From contig NZ_JAGGNU010000048.1 in assembly GCF_018614915.1 (NCBI RefSeq), positions 22,116 through 86,115 of the forward strand: a stretch of DNA of 64,000 nt, given 5' to 3'. The notes under the pieces were generated by a model. It was not told the origin of the DNA. It was given only the letters and a program-made list of their open reading frames with translations, and did no database searches. The DNA is from Variovorax paradoxus. Its GTDB lineage: Bacteria > Pseudomonadota > Gammaproteobacteria > Burkholderiales > Burkholderiaceae_C. Both the position numbers and the translations under genes were made by a program. Below are positions 26,175 to 34,336 of this stretch, one piece after another (the first letter of the stretch is position 1; each line of letters starts with the position of its first letter).

Positions 26175-26741
26175 ATGATCACATTGGAGCAATTCATGGC
26201 GTGTACCGGCGCATCGCGCGAGCGCGCGGAGCCCGCGCTGCGCGGCGCCATCGGCGCGATGGCCGCCTACCAGATCAACACGCCGGCGCGCATCGGCATG
26301 TTTCTGGCCAATGTCGGCTACGAAACGACGGGGCTGAAGTTCCTGCGCGAGATCTGGGTGCCGACACGGCAGCAACTGCACTACGACGGACGCGCCGATC
26401 TAGGGAACATCAAGCCCGGCGATGGCAAGCGCTACCTGGGGCGCGGGTGGTTGCCCACGATCGGGCGGGCCAACTACGCGAAGCTGCGGGACCGGCTGCG
26501 CGCACGTGGCATCGACTGTCCGGACCTCGAGGCCGCCCCGGAACTGCTCGAGCTGCCGGAGTGGGGCGCGCTCAGCGCCGCGGACTCCGTCGGGCGGCGC
26601 GACCTCAACCGCCATGCGGACCGCGGGGCCTTCGTCGACTACTGCGCAGGCGTGAACGGCCGCGGCAAGGACACAGGCCTGCCGAAGGGGCTCGAGCAGC
26701 GCATTCGGCTTTGGGGACGCGCCCGGGAAGCCCTCGCGTGA
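26175..26741 (+). CDS. GH19-family lysin/chitinase-like protein, orphan
   Basis: A 188-residue protein resembling phage-type GH19 muramidase/chitinase domains. The paired acidic residues are present, Glu50 in NVGYETTGL and Glu59 in LREIW, and the following block YDGRADLGNIKPGDGKRYLGRGW...IGRANY is typical, though the usual GHES is GYET and QITGR is PTIGR. No signal peptide or membrane helix is seen, so export would need a holin or lysis. No integrase, holin or tail gene lies nearby; it may be a domesticated phage gene. ATG 26175 has AAGGAG about 12 nt upstream. Confidence 0.72.
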   Translation: MITLEQFMACTGASRERAEPALRGAIGAMAAYQINTPARIGMFLANVGYETTGLKFLREIWVPTRQQLHYDGRADLGNIKPGDGKRYLGRGWLPTIGRANYAKLRDRLRARGIDCPDLEAAPELLELPEWGALSAADSVGRRDLNRHADRGAFVDYCAGVNGRGKDTGLPKGLEQRIRLWGRAREALA

Positions 26742-26781
26742 GCGGAGCGGACCGCACCTCGATACCGGCGGCTATCTTTGA

Positions 26782-27276
26782 TCAACGCTTGGCGTCTGAA
26801 GATGACTCGCCCCCTCCAGCGGCTCCGCTCGCGGCGGAAATTCCGGAGCGATTCGGGCGCGCCGGCTCGGAAATGCTGCCAAGCGGCTGGCCGGTGGTGG
26901 TGGTCTGGCCCTTGGCGGCCACGTCGCCGAGCGAAAGCATGCCGACCAGACGCTTGTCGTGGTCGACGACCGGCAGTCTTCGTATCTGCGCCTCGCTCAT
27001 CTTGCCCAGCGCATCGTCCACGCTGTCGTCCGCATAGCACCAGCACAGATCCGCCGACATGATCTGTTTGACCGGCGACTCTTGCAGGGGGATCCCGCGT
27101 GCGACGCCGCGCACTGCGATGTCACGGTCGGTGACCACGCCCACGAGCTTCTTGCCATCGCAGACCGGGAGCACGCCGACGTCCAACTCCTCCATCGTCT
27201 GAGCGGCCAGGGCAATGCTGTCGCCCGGTGCCATGGAGCGGACGCCGCGTGTCATCAGTTCATGAACCTGGGTCAT
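26782..27276 (-). CDS. Tandem CBS-domain protein (copy 2)
   Basis: A 164-residue stand-alone Bateman module with two CBS repeats: VHELMTRGVRSMAPGDSIALAA...LVGVVTDRDIAVRGVA and VKQIMSADLCWCYADDSVDDALGKM...RLVGMLSLGDVAAK. A low-complexity serine/alanine tail follows residue 130. It matches copy 1 (25442-25867) closely in layout, with the same V-x-D-R-D-I-A-x-R-G and R-R-L-P-x-V elements, so the two are paralogues. It is convergent with the GH19 gene. Confidence 0.83.
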   Translation of the reverse strand: MTQVHELMTRGVRSMAPGDSIALAAQTMEELDVGVLPVCDGKKLVGVVTDRDIAVRGVARGIPLQESPVKQIMSADLCWCYADDSVDDALGKMSEAQIRRLPVVDHDKRLVGMLSLGDVAAKGQTTTTGQPLGSISEPARPNRSGISAASGAAGGGESSSDAKR

Positions 27277-27574
27277 GTCGAATGCCTTTCTGCGGCAGCA
27301 GTTGTCATGAAGGGCGTCGATAAGGGGCTACCGCCGGCAAAGCGTACTGCGCAGGTCCCTGGCCCTTGTCGGTACTGCTCGGCGGCAGGAGTAGGTGCTG
27401 TCGCACTCGATGCGAATGCGCCGTGGCTGCGGAGCGGCCACGTCAGCGCAGATGACCCAAAGTCGCGCTGGTCTCCGACTTGAAGGCGTGCATCCACGTC
27501 CCAATTTTGCCGTCGGCGCCGCCTCCAGGTTCAGGCCTGGCGCGGCCTGTAGCAGCAAGGAAAAGGAGTCTTGA

Positions 27575-27916
27575 ATGTCCATGGATCTGCTTCAGCAGAT
27601 TGCAGCGTCGCGTCTGCCCCTCACCTTCCATCGTGCCGAGGACATCGACAAGATCCGCGTGCTTCGCGCGGCGGGTTTGGTGATCGCGATGGTTCCATCT
27701 CCATCGGACCCCTTGAATTTCGGTGGCACGGCGACCGCAGCGCAGGTGCTGGCCGTGACCCGGAAGGGCCGTGAAGAGCTCAGCAGCTTCAGCTACCCGG
27801 ATGAACAGCGACCCGCTTCGCGCGGCAGCAGGCCCTGGCTGAGCGCGAAGATCGCCGCGATGGCCGGGAAGCGGAGCAAGGGGGCCTCTGGCCAGCGGAA
27901 TGCCGAGGGACCTTAG
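27575..27916 (+). CDS. Hypothetical protein, unknown function
   Basis: A 113-residue protein without signal peptide or membrane helix, ending in a basic tail (KIAAMAGKRSKGASGQRN). ATG 27575 has a strong AAGGAG site 7 nt upstream, which is the main support that it is real. The middle reads as an alpha/beta segment (LRAAGLVIAMVPSPSDPLNFGG...VLAVTRKGREEL), somewhat like a small winged-helix protein with a final TxKGxE wing, but I cannot assign a family. It sits near the CBS-protein gene but on the opposite strand. Confidence 0.55.
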   Translation: MSMDLLQQIAASRLPLTFHRAEDIDKIRVLRAAGLVIAMVPSPSDPLNFGGTATAAQVLAVTRKGREELSSFSYPDEQRPASRGSRPWLSAKIAAMAGKRSKGASGQRNAEGP

Positions 27917-27937
27917 GGCAGTCGAAGCCTTGGCAGA

Positions 27938-28687
27938 TCAGCGCATCTCCGGCGTCCGCGCCGGCACGATGTCTTCGGGCGTTGCCGGCACGTGATTCGT
28001 CGAGTCTGGAACCGTGAAGGCGACGTCGAGCACGACATGGCTGTCAACGTCTCGGCCTCTGTAGCTGGCGGGCGTGCATCGCGTCTTCAACACCGCGGCC
28101 TTGGCAGGCTCGTCGAAGATGCGCACGTTGGCGGGATCGCGCCCGACGATCGCCAGACCGTCTTTCTGAGGCCAGCCCCACTCGTCCACACGGACGAATA
28201 TGCCAATCACAGCATCGATGCCCATCGGGCGGCCCTCGGCGGGATAGTGCGAAGCCGTCTCCAGCTTGCAGCGGGCGGACTTGCTCTGGGGCATCTGAAA
28301 GTTGAAGGGTTGGAAAACCCACGCGGCCACAGCTTCGCCTCGCGCATCACGGGCGGGATTGAATTCGCTTGCCATCGCCGCAGCGCGTGCAGCTTCGTCG
28401 AATAGATCGAGGAATCGGGGCTTGCGCTGGCGAATTGCTGTCTTGACCGGTTTCCCGTCCGCGCCGACCAGGATCGCTACGGTGACCATCCCTTCGAGGC
28501 CCGCATTCGCCGCAAGCCTTGGATATGCGGGACGGACCTGCTTCACCAGTTCCGGGAAATGGGCAACCTGTGTACGCAGCTCGCTGGCCCATGGCGGTCT
28601 TTCGCCAGCTATTGCGTTGACATGCCCGAACACCGTTGCGGCGCACAGGACCAGAGCTGAAACAGGCGAAAGTGGAGATCTCGGCAT
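27938..28687 (-). CDS. Exported protein with TonB C-terminal-like domain
   Basis: A 249-residue protein with signal sequence (MPRSPLSPVSALVLCAATVFGHVNAIA) and one TonB C-terminal-like domain at about 45-125: VRPAYPRLAANAGLEGMVTVAILVGADGKP...AAMASEFNPA...WVFQPFNF. A second half (about 130-249) with three cysteines has no recognisable domain. The proline-rich spanner and ExbB/ExbD neighbours of a true TonB are missing, so it is probably a periplasmic TonB-fold protein rather than an energy transducer. ATG 28687 is used; ATG 28732 would lengthen the signal region. Confidence 0.7.
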   Translation of the reverse strand: MPRSPLSPVSALVLCAATVFGHVNAIAGERPPWASELRTQVAHFPELVKQVRPAYPRLAANAGLEGMVTVAILVGADGKPVKTAIRQRKPRFLDLFDEAARAAAMASEFNPARDARGEAVAAWVFQPFNFQMPQSKSARCKLETASHYPAEGRPMGIDAVIGIFVRVDEWGWPQKDGLAIVGRDPANVRIFDEPAKAAVLKTRCTPASYRGRDVDSHVVLDVAFTVPDSTNHVPATPEDIVPARTPEMR

Positions 28688-28810
28688 GGGGGGCGATGCT
28701 AGACGAAGCGCCGGGCCGGCCACCGACATGTGAACCTTTTTCGATCTGGCAAGGCACCGGCCCTTGCGCATAGACTCGCGGCCGATCACTTCTTCGCAAC
28801 AGGAGTAACC

Positions 28811-29608
28811 ATGGGTTTGATGGATCAGATCGGCCATACGCTGATGGACAACGACGAACTGCACTTCGCCACCGAGAGCCGGTGCTCGCCCGAGGAGCGA
28901 TGGCTGGTGACGCTGAGCGCGCCGCTGTCCGCCTTCAACGGCAACTTCGTCAACGCGGTCGAGACCGGCCAGAGCCCGGAGCTGCTGCGTGAAGGTGTCG
29001 CCAGCATGTGGGGCGTCCAGGACCGCAAGAGCTTCGAGCAGACGGTCCGATGGATCGTCGACGAGGGGCATCGCGAGAAATACCGCGGCGTGTGGCACGG
29101 CCTGGTCAAGCTCGACACTGCCCACCAGGCGGCGCCCTTGCTCCTGCGCGGCGTGGCCTCGCTGGTCTTTCCCGGCCTGTTCATGCTGAAGCTGCGCAAC
29201 GAGCTGAACTACGAGACATTCGCAAGCCAGACCGGCAAGAGCGTCGCCGACATCGCGACCTTGATGGGGTCCTACAACGACTGGATGGACGATCTGCGCA
29301 AGCCGCTGGGCGTGCAGCCCGCGGAGATTACCGACCTGGTCGCATGGGACGCCGTGCGGCTGGCCAGCCTCTCGCGCTGGGCGGTGGATCTGGGCTATCT
29401 CGACCGCAGCGAGTTCGCCGGCTTTGCCTCCGGGCTGGCCAAGCCGGTGCGCGCCGCCTACGGCAACTGGGCCCAGTTCAGCGCCGCCTACGTGGCAGCC
29501 GGCCTGATCTGGAACTACTCGGAAGCACGGCAGGAAGCGCTGGTGCGCACGAATGCGATGCTGTTCAGCGACCCGCGCAGCCCGTACAAGGACGTGCCGC
29601 TCCATTGA
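28811..29608 (+). CDS. DUF1266 domain protein
   Basis: A cytoplasmic-looking protein of 265 residues. The C-terminal 120 residues match the DUF1266 pattern: VAWDAVRLASLSRWAVDLGYLDRSE followed by a tryptophan-containing ...YGNWAQFSAAYVAAGLIWN. The function of this family (with E. coli YbeU and YbeR) is not known. ATG 28811 follows an ACAGGAG site. It is divergent from the TonB-like gene and convergent with the phospholipase gene. Confidence 0.75.
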   Translation: MGLMDQIGHTLMDNDELHFATESRCSPEERWLVTLSAPLSAFNGNFVNAVETGQSPELLREGVASMWGVQDRKSFEQTVRWIVDEGHREKYRGVWHGLVKLDTAHQAAPLLLRGVASLVFPGLFMLKLRNELNYETFASQTGKSVADIATLMGSYNDWMDDLRKPLGVQPAEITDLVAWDAVRLASLSRWAVDLGYLDRSEFAGFASGLAKPVRAAYGNWAQFSAAYVAAGLIWNYSEARQEALVRTNAMLFSDPRSPYKDVPLH

Positions 29609-29674
29609 TCGTCCGCTGACGCGCAAAAACGGAGACCGCCGTCTTCGGCAAAGTCTCTGATTTGCGACGCGCGT

Positions 29675-32032
29675 TCAGAAGCGGTCTGCCAGCCCCATCG
29701 CCGGATCGCTCACCGAGTGCCGGCCGGTCTCCACCCGGCCGGCGAAGCGCCGGTAGAAGCCGGCGTCGGCATCGCAGCTCACCACGAAGTCGTACCACTG
29801 GCCGCTGGCGTCCAGGCTCCAGCGCATGCCGGTGTCGCCGCCGCCCCTGACCCGAATGCGCCACGAGCCGTCGGGATCGCTGACGCGCATGCCGTGGTGG
29901 TCGCGGTCGCCGCCGTTGTCTTCGTGACCGTCCTTGCCGCCCGCCCCGTAGCCCTCGGGTCGCGCATAGACATGGTTGGACTGCACGGTGAAGCGGCAAT
30001 CGCGCCGGCCGTCGTTGCGCAGCTGGAGATGGATGTCGCCGCGACGCCTGTCATAGCCCACGCGGATTTCGGGTACCGCTGCGCCGCCGGCACGCAGCCG
30101 GTTCAGGTCGCCCTTGAAGTGGCGGTGAAAGCCGTTGGGGCCGAGCACCCACAGGTCGTACAAGCCGGCGTTGTCGGTCATGGCGGCCCAGTGGTCGTCG
30201 AGCTGCTTGCCGGGCTCGACCACGTAGCGGCGCGGCACGCGGTCCGACAGATGCAGTTTGTCGTAGACGTGGAACACGGCGGCGGCGCGACCGCTGTTGG
30301 CGAACAACAACTGGACGCGGCCGTTGAGCGAGTCGCTGCGCGCGCTGGTGTGCAGCTCGTACGGCAGGGCACGCGAGGGACGCACGCCGACGGCCTGCAC
30401 CGGCAAATCGAGGTCGGTCGACGGGACGAGCTTCGGCAGCGCCTGCTGGGCGGCGGTCAGCGCATCGGCCTCGGCCTTGGTCTTGCGCCCGGCCAGGGTG
30501 GGCAGCGGCTCGTCGTTGGGGCGCTCGAAGTTGAAGGCGCTGGTGAGGTCGCTGCAGACGGCGCGGCGATACGCGCTGATCTGCGGCTCGGCCACCCCGA
30601 AGCGCTTTTCCAGGAACAGCAGTGTCGAGGTGTGGTCGCAGACTTGCGAGTTGACCCAGCCGCCACGGCTCCAGGGCGAGACCACCCACATCGGCACGCG
30701 CGGGCCGGGGCCGTAGGGCCGGCCGTCCATCGCGGGCTGGTTGGCGGTCGCCGGCGTGTAGTTGTGATACTCGACGGCCACATCGGTATCCGCCAGCGTG
30801 TAGCCGCCGGCCAGCGTGCCGTCGGGATTGCGCGAGGGCACCGAAGGCGAGGGCAGATGGTCGAAGAAGCCGTCGTTCTCGTCGAAGTTGATCAAGAGAA
30901 CGGTCTTGCTCCAGACCTCGGGGTTGGCGGTCAGCGCGTCCAGCACTTCCTGCACGTACCAGCCGCCCTTGGCCGGGCTCGATGGTCCGGGGTGCTCGCT
31001 GTAAGCGGACGGGGAAATGATCCACGACACCGCGGGCAAGGTGCCGTTGCGGACGTCGTCGCGGAAGGTTTCCAGGAAGCCGTACGGCATGGTGTTGCCG
31101 AAGCCCTTGGCCAGCGGGCTGAGTGTGTCGTCGACGACCGCGTCGTAGAACGGCCCGGCGGCGGTGACCGGCTGCGTGATATCCGTCGCCGCGACATAGA
31201 CCGGACGGCGAGCCGGCGGCATCTGCTCGATCGCAGCGCGCCAGTGGCGGAAGCTCATCATCTCGTTGCAGCCAAAGTTGTCGACCAGGCTCTGATAGAC
31301 CTTCCAGCGCACGCCGGCCTTCTCCAGCCGGTCGGCATAGGTGGTCCAGGTCCAACCCTGAGTCGACGGACCGATGTCGTTGCCGCCGTTGAACTGGTTG
31401 TTCAAGACCGCCAGCTGCACCTTGCTGCCGTCGGCCGGGCTGATGCCGTTCGGGCCGTTGGTGCCGCTCCAGTAGAACAGCCGGTTCGCGATGGTGCCCG
31501 TGTGCATCCCGCAGTGGTAGTGGTCGCACAGCGTGAAGGCGTCGGCCAGCGCGCGCTGGAACGGCACTTCCGCGGAGTCGTAGTAGCCCATCGACAGCAG
31601 GTTCTTCACGTCCGGCCACTTGTACATGCGGCCGTGATCCCACGCTGCCTGCGAATCGGACCAGGCGTGGGGCGTGCTGCCGGCGCGTTGCGCATTGCCC
31701 TTGCTCTCGTCGAGATGGTAGGGAACGTAGGTGCTCGGCGGCGTCGTCCTGGTATAGGTCTGATGGAAGACGTTCTTGCCATTGGGCGTCGGAATGGCCA
31801 TGCGGTCGCCGTAGCCGCGCACGCCCTTGAAGGTGCCGAAATAGCTGTCGAAGGAGCGGTTCTCCTGCATCAGCAGCACCACGTGCTTGACGTCCTTGAT
31901 GGTGCCGGTCTCGTGGTGGGCGGGGATGGCCAGCGCGCGGCGGATGCTGGGGGGAAAGGCGGCCAGCGTGGCGGCGGCGATGCCCGTGGTGGCGGTGCCC
32001 TGAAGGAATTTGCGGCGTGAACTCGTGGTCAT
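29675..32032 (-). CDS. plcN: Tat-exported phosphocholine-specific phospholipase C
   Basis: Secreted phospholipase C of the acid-phosphatase-like phosphoesterase family, 785 residues. A twin-arginine signal (SSRRKFLQG) opens the protein; the catalytic domain begins KHVVLLMQENRSFDSYFGT and includes CDHYHCGMHTGT and LINFDENDGFFDH. Two C-terminal DUF756-type repeats follow (about 565-645 and 680-770). The second contains a glycine-, aspartate- and histidine-rich insert (GKDGHEDNGGDRDHHG) not expected in the domain. PlcN-like enzymes hydrolyse phosphatidylcholine or related lipids, often under phosphate limitation. The assignment to PlcN rather than PlcH is tentative. Confidence 0.88.
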   Translation of the reverse strand: MTTSSRRKFLQGTATTGIAAATLAAFPPSIRRALAIPAHHETGTIKDVKHVVLLMQENRSFDSYFGTFKGVRGYGDRMAIPTPNGKNVFHQTYTRTTPPSTYVPYHLDESKGNAQRAGSTPHAWSDSQAAWDHGRMYKWPDVKNLLSMGYYDSAEVPFQRALADAFTLCDHYHCGMHTGTIANRLFYWSGTNGPNGISPADGSKVQLAVLNNQFNGGNDIGPSTQGWTWTTYADRLEKAGVRWKVYQSLVDNFGCNEMMSFRHWRAAIEQMPPARRPVYVAATDITQPVTAAGPFYDAVVDDTLSPLAKGFGNTMPYGFLETFRDDVRNGTLPAVSWIISPSAYSEHPGPSSPAKGGWYVQEVLDALTANPEVWSKTVLLINFDENDGFFDHLPSPSVPSRNPDGTLAGGYTLADTDVAVEYHNYTPATANQPAMDGRPYGPGPRVPMWVVSPWSRGGWVNSQVCDHTSTLLFLEKRFGVAEPQISAYRRAVCSDLTSAFNFERPNDEPLPTLAGRKTKAEADALTAAQQALPKLVPSTDLDLPVQAVGVRPSRALPYELHTSARSDSLNGRVQLLFANSGRAAAVFHVYDKLHLSDRVPRRYVVEPGKQLDDHWAAMTDNAGLYDLWVLGPNGFHRHFKGDLNRLRAGGAAVPEIRVGYDRRRGDIHLQLRNDGRRDCRFTVQSNHVYARPEGYGAGGKDGHEDNGGDRDHHGMRVSDPDGSWRIRVRGGGDTGMRWSLDASGQWYDFVVSCDADAGFYRRFAGRVETGRHSVSDPAMGLADRF

Positions 32033-32201
32033 GTTCTGTTGTCAGGTGGTGGGTGTCGAGAGCAGATGGGGCGCAAGTCTAGATTCCAGGCGTGTCATGG
32101 CCGTGACGTGGCAAGGCAGACGCGATGCCGAGGCCTCTAGAATCGCCGGCTCCTGCGCCGACGAGCGGTGCAGGCATCGCATTCACAACATCTGGAATCT
32201 C

Positions 32202-32606
32202 ATGGCAACTGCAAAGAAGGCAATCAAGAAGACCCCCGTCGCTAAAAAGGCGGCCAAGCCCGCCGTGGCTGCAAAGACCGTCGCCGCGGTCAAGCCGGTG
32301 AAGGAAGGCTTCACCAAGAGCGCGCTGGCCGCGCACCTTGCGACCCAAGCGGGCGTCGAGCCCAAGAGCGTCAAGGCCGTGCTCGCGGCACTGGAGGCGA
32401 CCATCCTTGGCGCCGTTCACAAGAAGGGCCACGGCGAATTCGCGCTGCCCGGCCTGCTCAAGATCGGCGTTCAGCAGATCCCGGCGAAGAAGAAGCGCTT
32501 CGGCAAGGACCCGTTCTCGGGCGAAGAGCGCTGGTTCCCGGCCAAGCCGGCGAGCGTGCGCATCAAGGCACGGGCGCTGAAGAAGCTCAAGGACGCAGCG
32601 CTTTAA
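32202..32606 (+). CDS. HU-family DNA-binding protein with Lys/Ala-rich N-terminal tail
   Basis: A nucleoid-type protein of 134 residues: an H1-like basic tail (residues 1-35, MATAKKAIKKTPVAKKAAKP...) followed by an HU/IHF-like domain (FTKSALAAHLATQAGVEPKSVKAVLAALEATI...GHGEFALPGLLKIGVQQIPAKKKRFGKDPFSGEE...). The beta-arm region has the R-F-G-K-D-P-F-S-G element instead of the HU-type RxGRNPxTG. The tail and HU body together suggest a chromosome-compacting protein. A GC-rich hairpin (32626-32633 with 32639-32646) follows the stop but has no T-run. Confidence 0.85.
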   Translation: MATAKKAIKKTPVAKKAAKPAVAAKTVAAVKPVKEGFTKSALAAHLATQAGVEPKSVKAVLAALEATILGAVHKKGHGEFALPGLLKIGVQQIPAKKKRFGKDPFSGEERWFPAKPASVRIKARALKKLKDAAL

Positions 32607-32819
32607 ATAGATCGCGCGACGCAAGCCCGGCCCAGGCGGCCGGGCACGCGAACGGCAATTGCGCGCTCCGTGCGCTGCATCCCTCGATCCGGCGCCGGAC
32701 TACACGCCGACGAGACGAAGCCCGATCTCTCCAGGGCTTTCATCGATGGATACCCATCTGCCTGGCGCCAGCAACAGCGCGTGGCGCGCACCGGCGACCG
32801 TCTTTTGCGCACATTGCCA

Positions 32820-33320
32820 ATGGAACATGCTGAACGACAACTCGCGGCCAGGGGCTCAGGGCTCCGGTCGGCCGTGCGCACGGGCCTGATCGCCGGCACC
32901 AGCGCGAGCCTGTTTTCGACAGCCGCCTTGATGCTGCTCGGTCGCCGTTATGCCGGAAGCGCCTACGCTGCGACCAACGCAACCAGTCACTGGCTTTGGG
33001 ATCGCGAGTCATTCGATGTCGACGGGCCCACATGGCGGCATACCGCTCTCGGCTATGCAACCCACCACCTGGCAGCCATCTTCTGGGCGACGCTGTACGC
33101 GTGGCTTTTCGGGAATCGCCATGGCGCCCGCTCGCTTCCCAATGAGTTGGCTGCGGCCACCGGGGCGACGGCAGTGTCATACATCGTGGACTACACGGTG
33201 ACCCCCGAACGGCTGCGACCCGGATTCGAGCATCGGTTGCCCAAGTCCGCGCTGTACATCGCTTACCTGGCATTCGCGGTCGGGCTGGCTGCAGGTTGCG
33301 GGCTCGCTCGCCGGCGCTGA
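32820..33320 (+). CDS. Integral membrane protein, unknown function
   Basis: A 166-residue protein with about four hydrophobic stretches (near residues 20-40, 75-95, 105-125 and 140-160) and a short basic C terminus (LARRR). The motif SHWLWDRESF and a histidine pair in GYATHHLAAIFWATLYAW are striking but I do not recognise a family. ATG 32820 begins the hydrophilic N terminus; the frame is open upstream to 32670 without a ribosome site. Confidence 0.55.
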   Translation: MEHAERQLAARGSGLRSAVRTGLIAGTSASLFSTAALMLLGRRYAGSAYAATNATSHWLWDRESFDVDGPTWRHTALGYATHHLAAIFWATLYAWLFGNRHGARSLPNELAAATGATAVSYIVDYTVTPERLRPGFEHRLPKSALYIAYLAFAVGLAAGCGLARRR

Positions 33321-33385
33321 GACGGCGCATGCGCATGCGCGCGGATGCATACTCGCAAGCCCCCAACTCGCCAGAAGCCCACCGA

Positions 33386-34303
33386 ATGGACAAGGAAGTC
33401 GACCCCCAGGTACTCGCAGCCATCGACGAGAAGCGCCTGTCGGGCCCGCGGAGCACGCCGGTCGAGATCGTCGCCAAGATGGGCGTGTTCGATGCGCGTG
33501 AAAAGCCGTATGAATACGCCTGGCTGGCGACCGGCGACAACGTCATTGCCACCGTCTGGGCCGAGTATGTGAGCGTCGGAACTGGAGGACGCTGGTTCTG
33601 CCTCGAGTCGCTCGATACGGCGCGTCGGGCAGGCGGCGGCACACGCACCGCGAACCAGGTTCAGCGCGTCAAGGACCGCCTTGCATTGCTCAAGCGGACC
33701 TTCGACGCAGGCCAGGGCTTCCGGGCCGTTCTGCAGACCAACCGTGTTCCCATCGCCGAACTGGAGAGCAACAAGAGCGCCAAGGTTTCCACGCGGGTGC
33801 GCGACGACAGCGAATGGCACGTTGCCACGTGGGAGCCCGAGCGGCAGCTTGCGGTTCTGGTCCGCGGCTCGCGCGGCTGGGTTCCGACCGAGGCAGAAAT
33901 CCAGGCCGCACGAGCGCGAGGCAGCGTTCCGGATGAGGGCGAGCCGGCTGCCGCGCTTGCCGGCCAGGCCTCGCGAGAAGAGCTCCAGGCCGCCGCGATG
34001 CGCTACGTGATGCGCCACTTCACGGGCTACGGCTACCAAGCCGAAGACCTGACCGGCCAGAAGCTTGGCTACGACATCGAAGTGTCGGACCGGAAGGGCG
34101 CGACCTTGCTCAAGGTCGCGGTGAAGGGCAGCTCCGCAGCGATGCCCAATTTCCAGCTCACGAGCGACGAACGCGCGTGCTCGACGCGCGAGCCACTCTG
34201 GCGATTGCTGGTGGTCGCGGACGCACTCGGCCCCGCGCCGCAGCACAAGATCTACAAGCCGTCGGAAGTGGAACAGGCCCCTGGCTTCGAAGCGCCGGAA
34301 TAG
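33386..34303 (+). CDS. DUF3883-like (nuclease-fold) protein with altered active-site motif
   Basis: A 305-residue soluble protein. The C-terminal third (about 200-290) looks like DUF3883: AAMRYVMRHFTGYGYQAEDLTGQKLGYDIEVSDRKGATLLKVAVKGSS...NFQLTSDE. The domain belongs to the PD-(D/E)xK-like fold, where the catalytic strand normally reads E-x-K; here it reads V-A-V-K, so the glutamate seems replaced by alanine. The N-terminal 180 residues have no recognised domain but include WATGDNVIATVWAEYV-like beta strands. The gene is alone, with no restriction partner or helicase beside it. Confidence 0.6.
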   Translation: MDKEVDPQVLAAIDEKRLSGPRSTPVEIVAKMGVFDAREKPYEYAWLATGDNVIATVWAEYVSVGTGGRWFCLESLDTARRAGGGTRTANQVQRVKDRLALLKRTFDAGQGFRAVLQTNRVPIAELESNKSAKVSTRVRDDSEWHVATWEPERQLAVLVRGSRGWVPTEAEIQAARARGSVPDEGEPAAALAGQASREELQAAAMRYVMRHFTGYGYQAEDLTGQKLGYDIEVSDRKGATLLKVAVKGSSAAMPNFQLTSDERACSTREPLWRLLVVADALGPAPQHKIYKPSEVEQAPGFEAPE

Positions 34304-34336
34304 CGCGCCGCGCGCAGCGGCGCCCCCGGCGACGCA

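Noticed and set aside
26175..26741. A prophage around the GH19 gene.
   Set aside because: No integrase, holin, capsid or tail genes nearby, no tRNA target or att repeats; only one lysin-like gene.
32626..32646. A terminator after the HU gene.
   Set aside because: The 8-bp GC hairpin is perfect but has no T-run, so termination is not supported.
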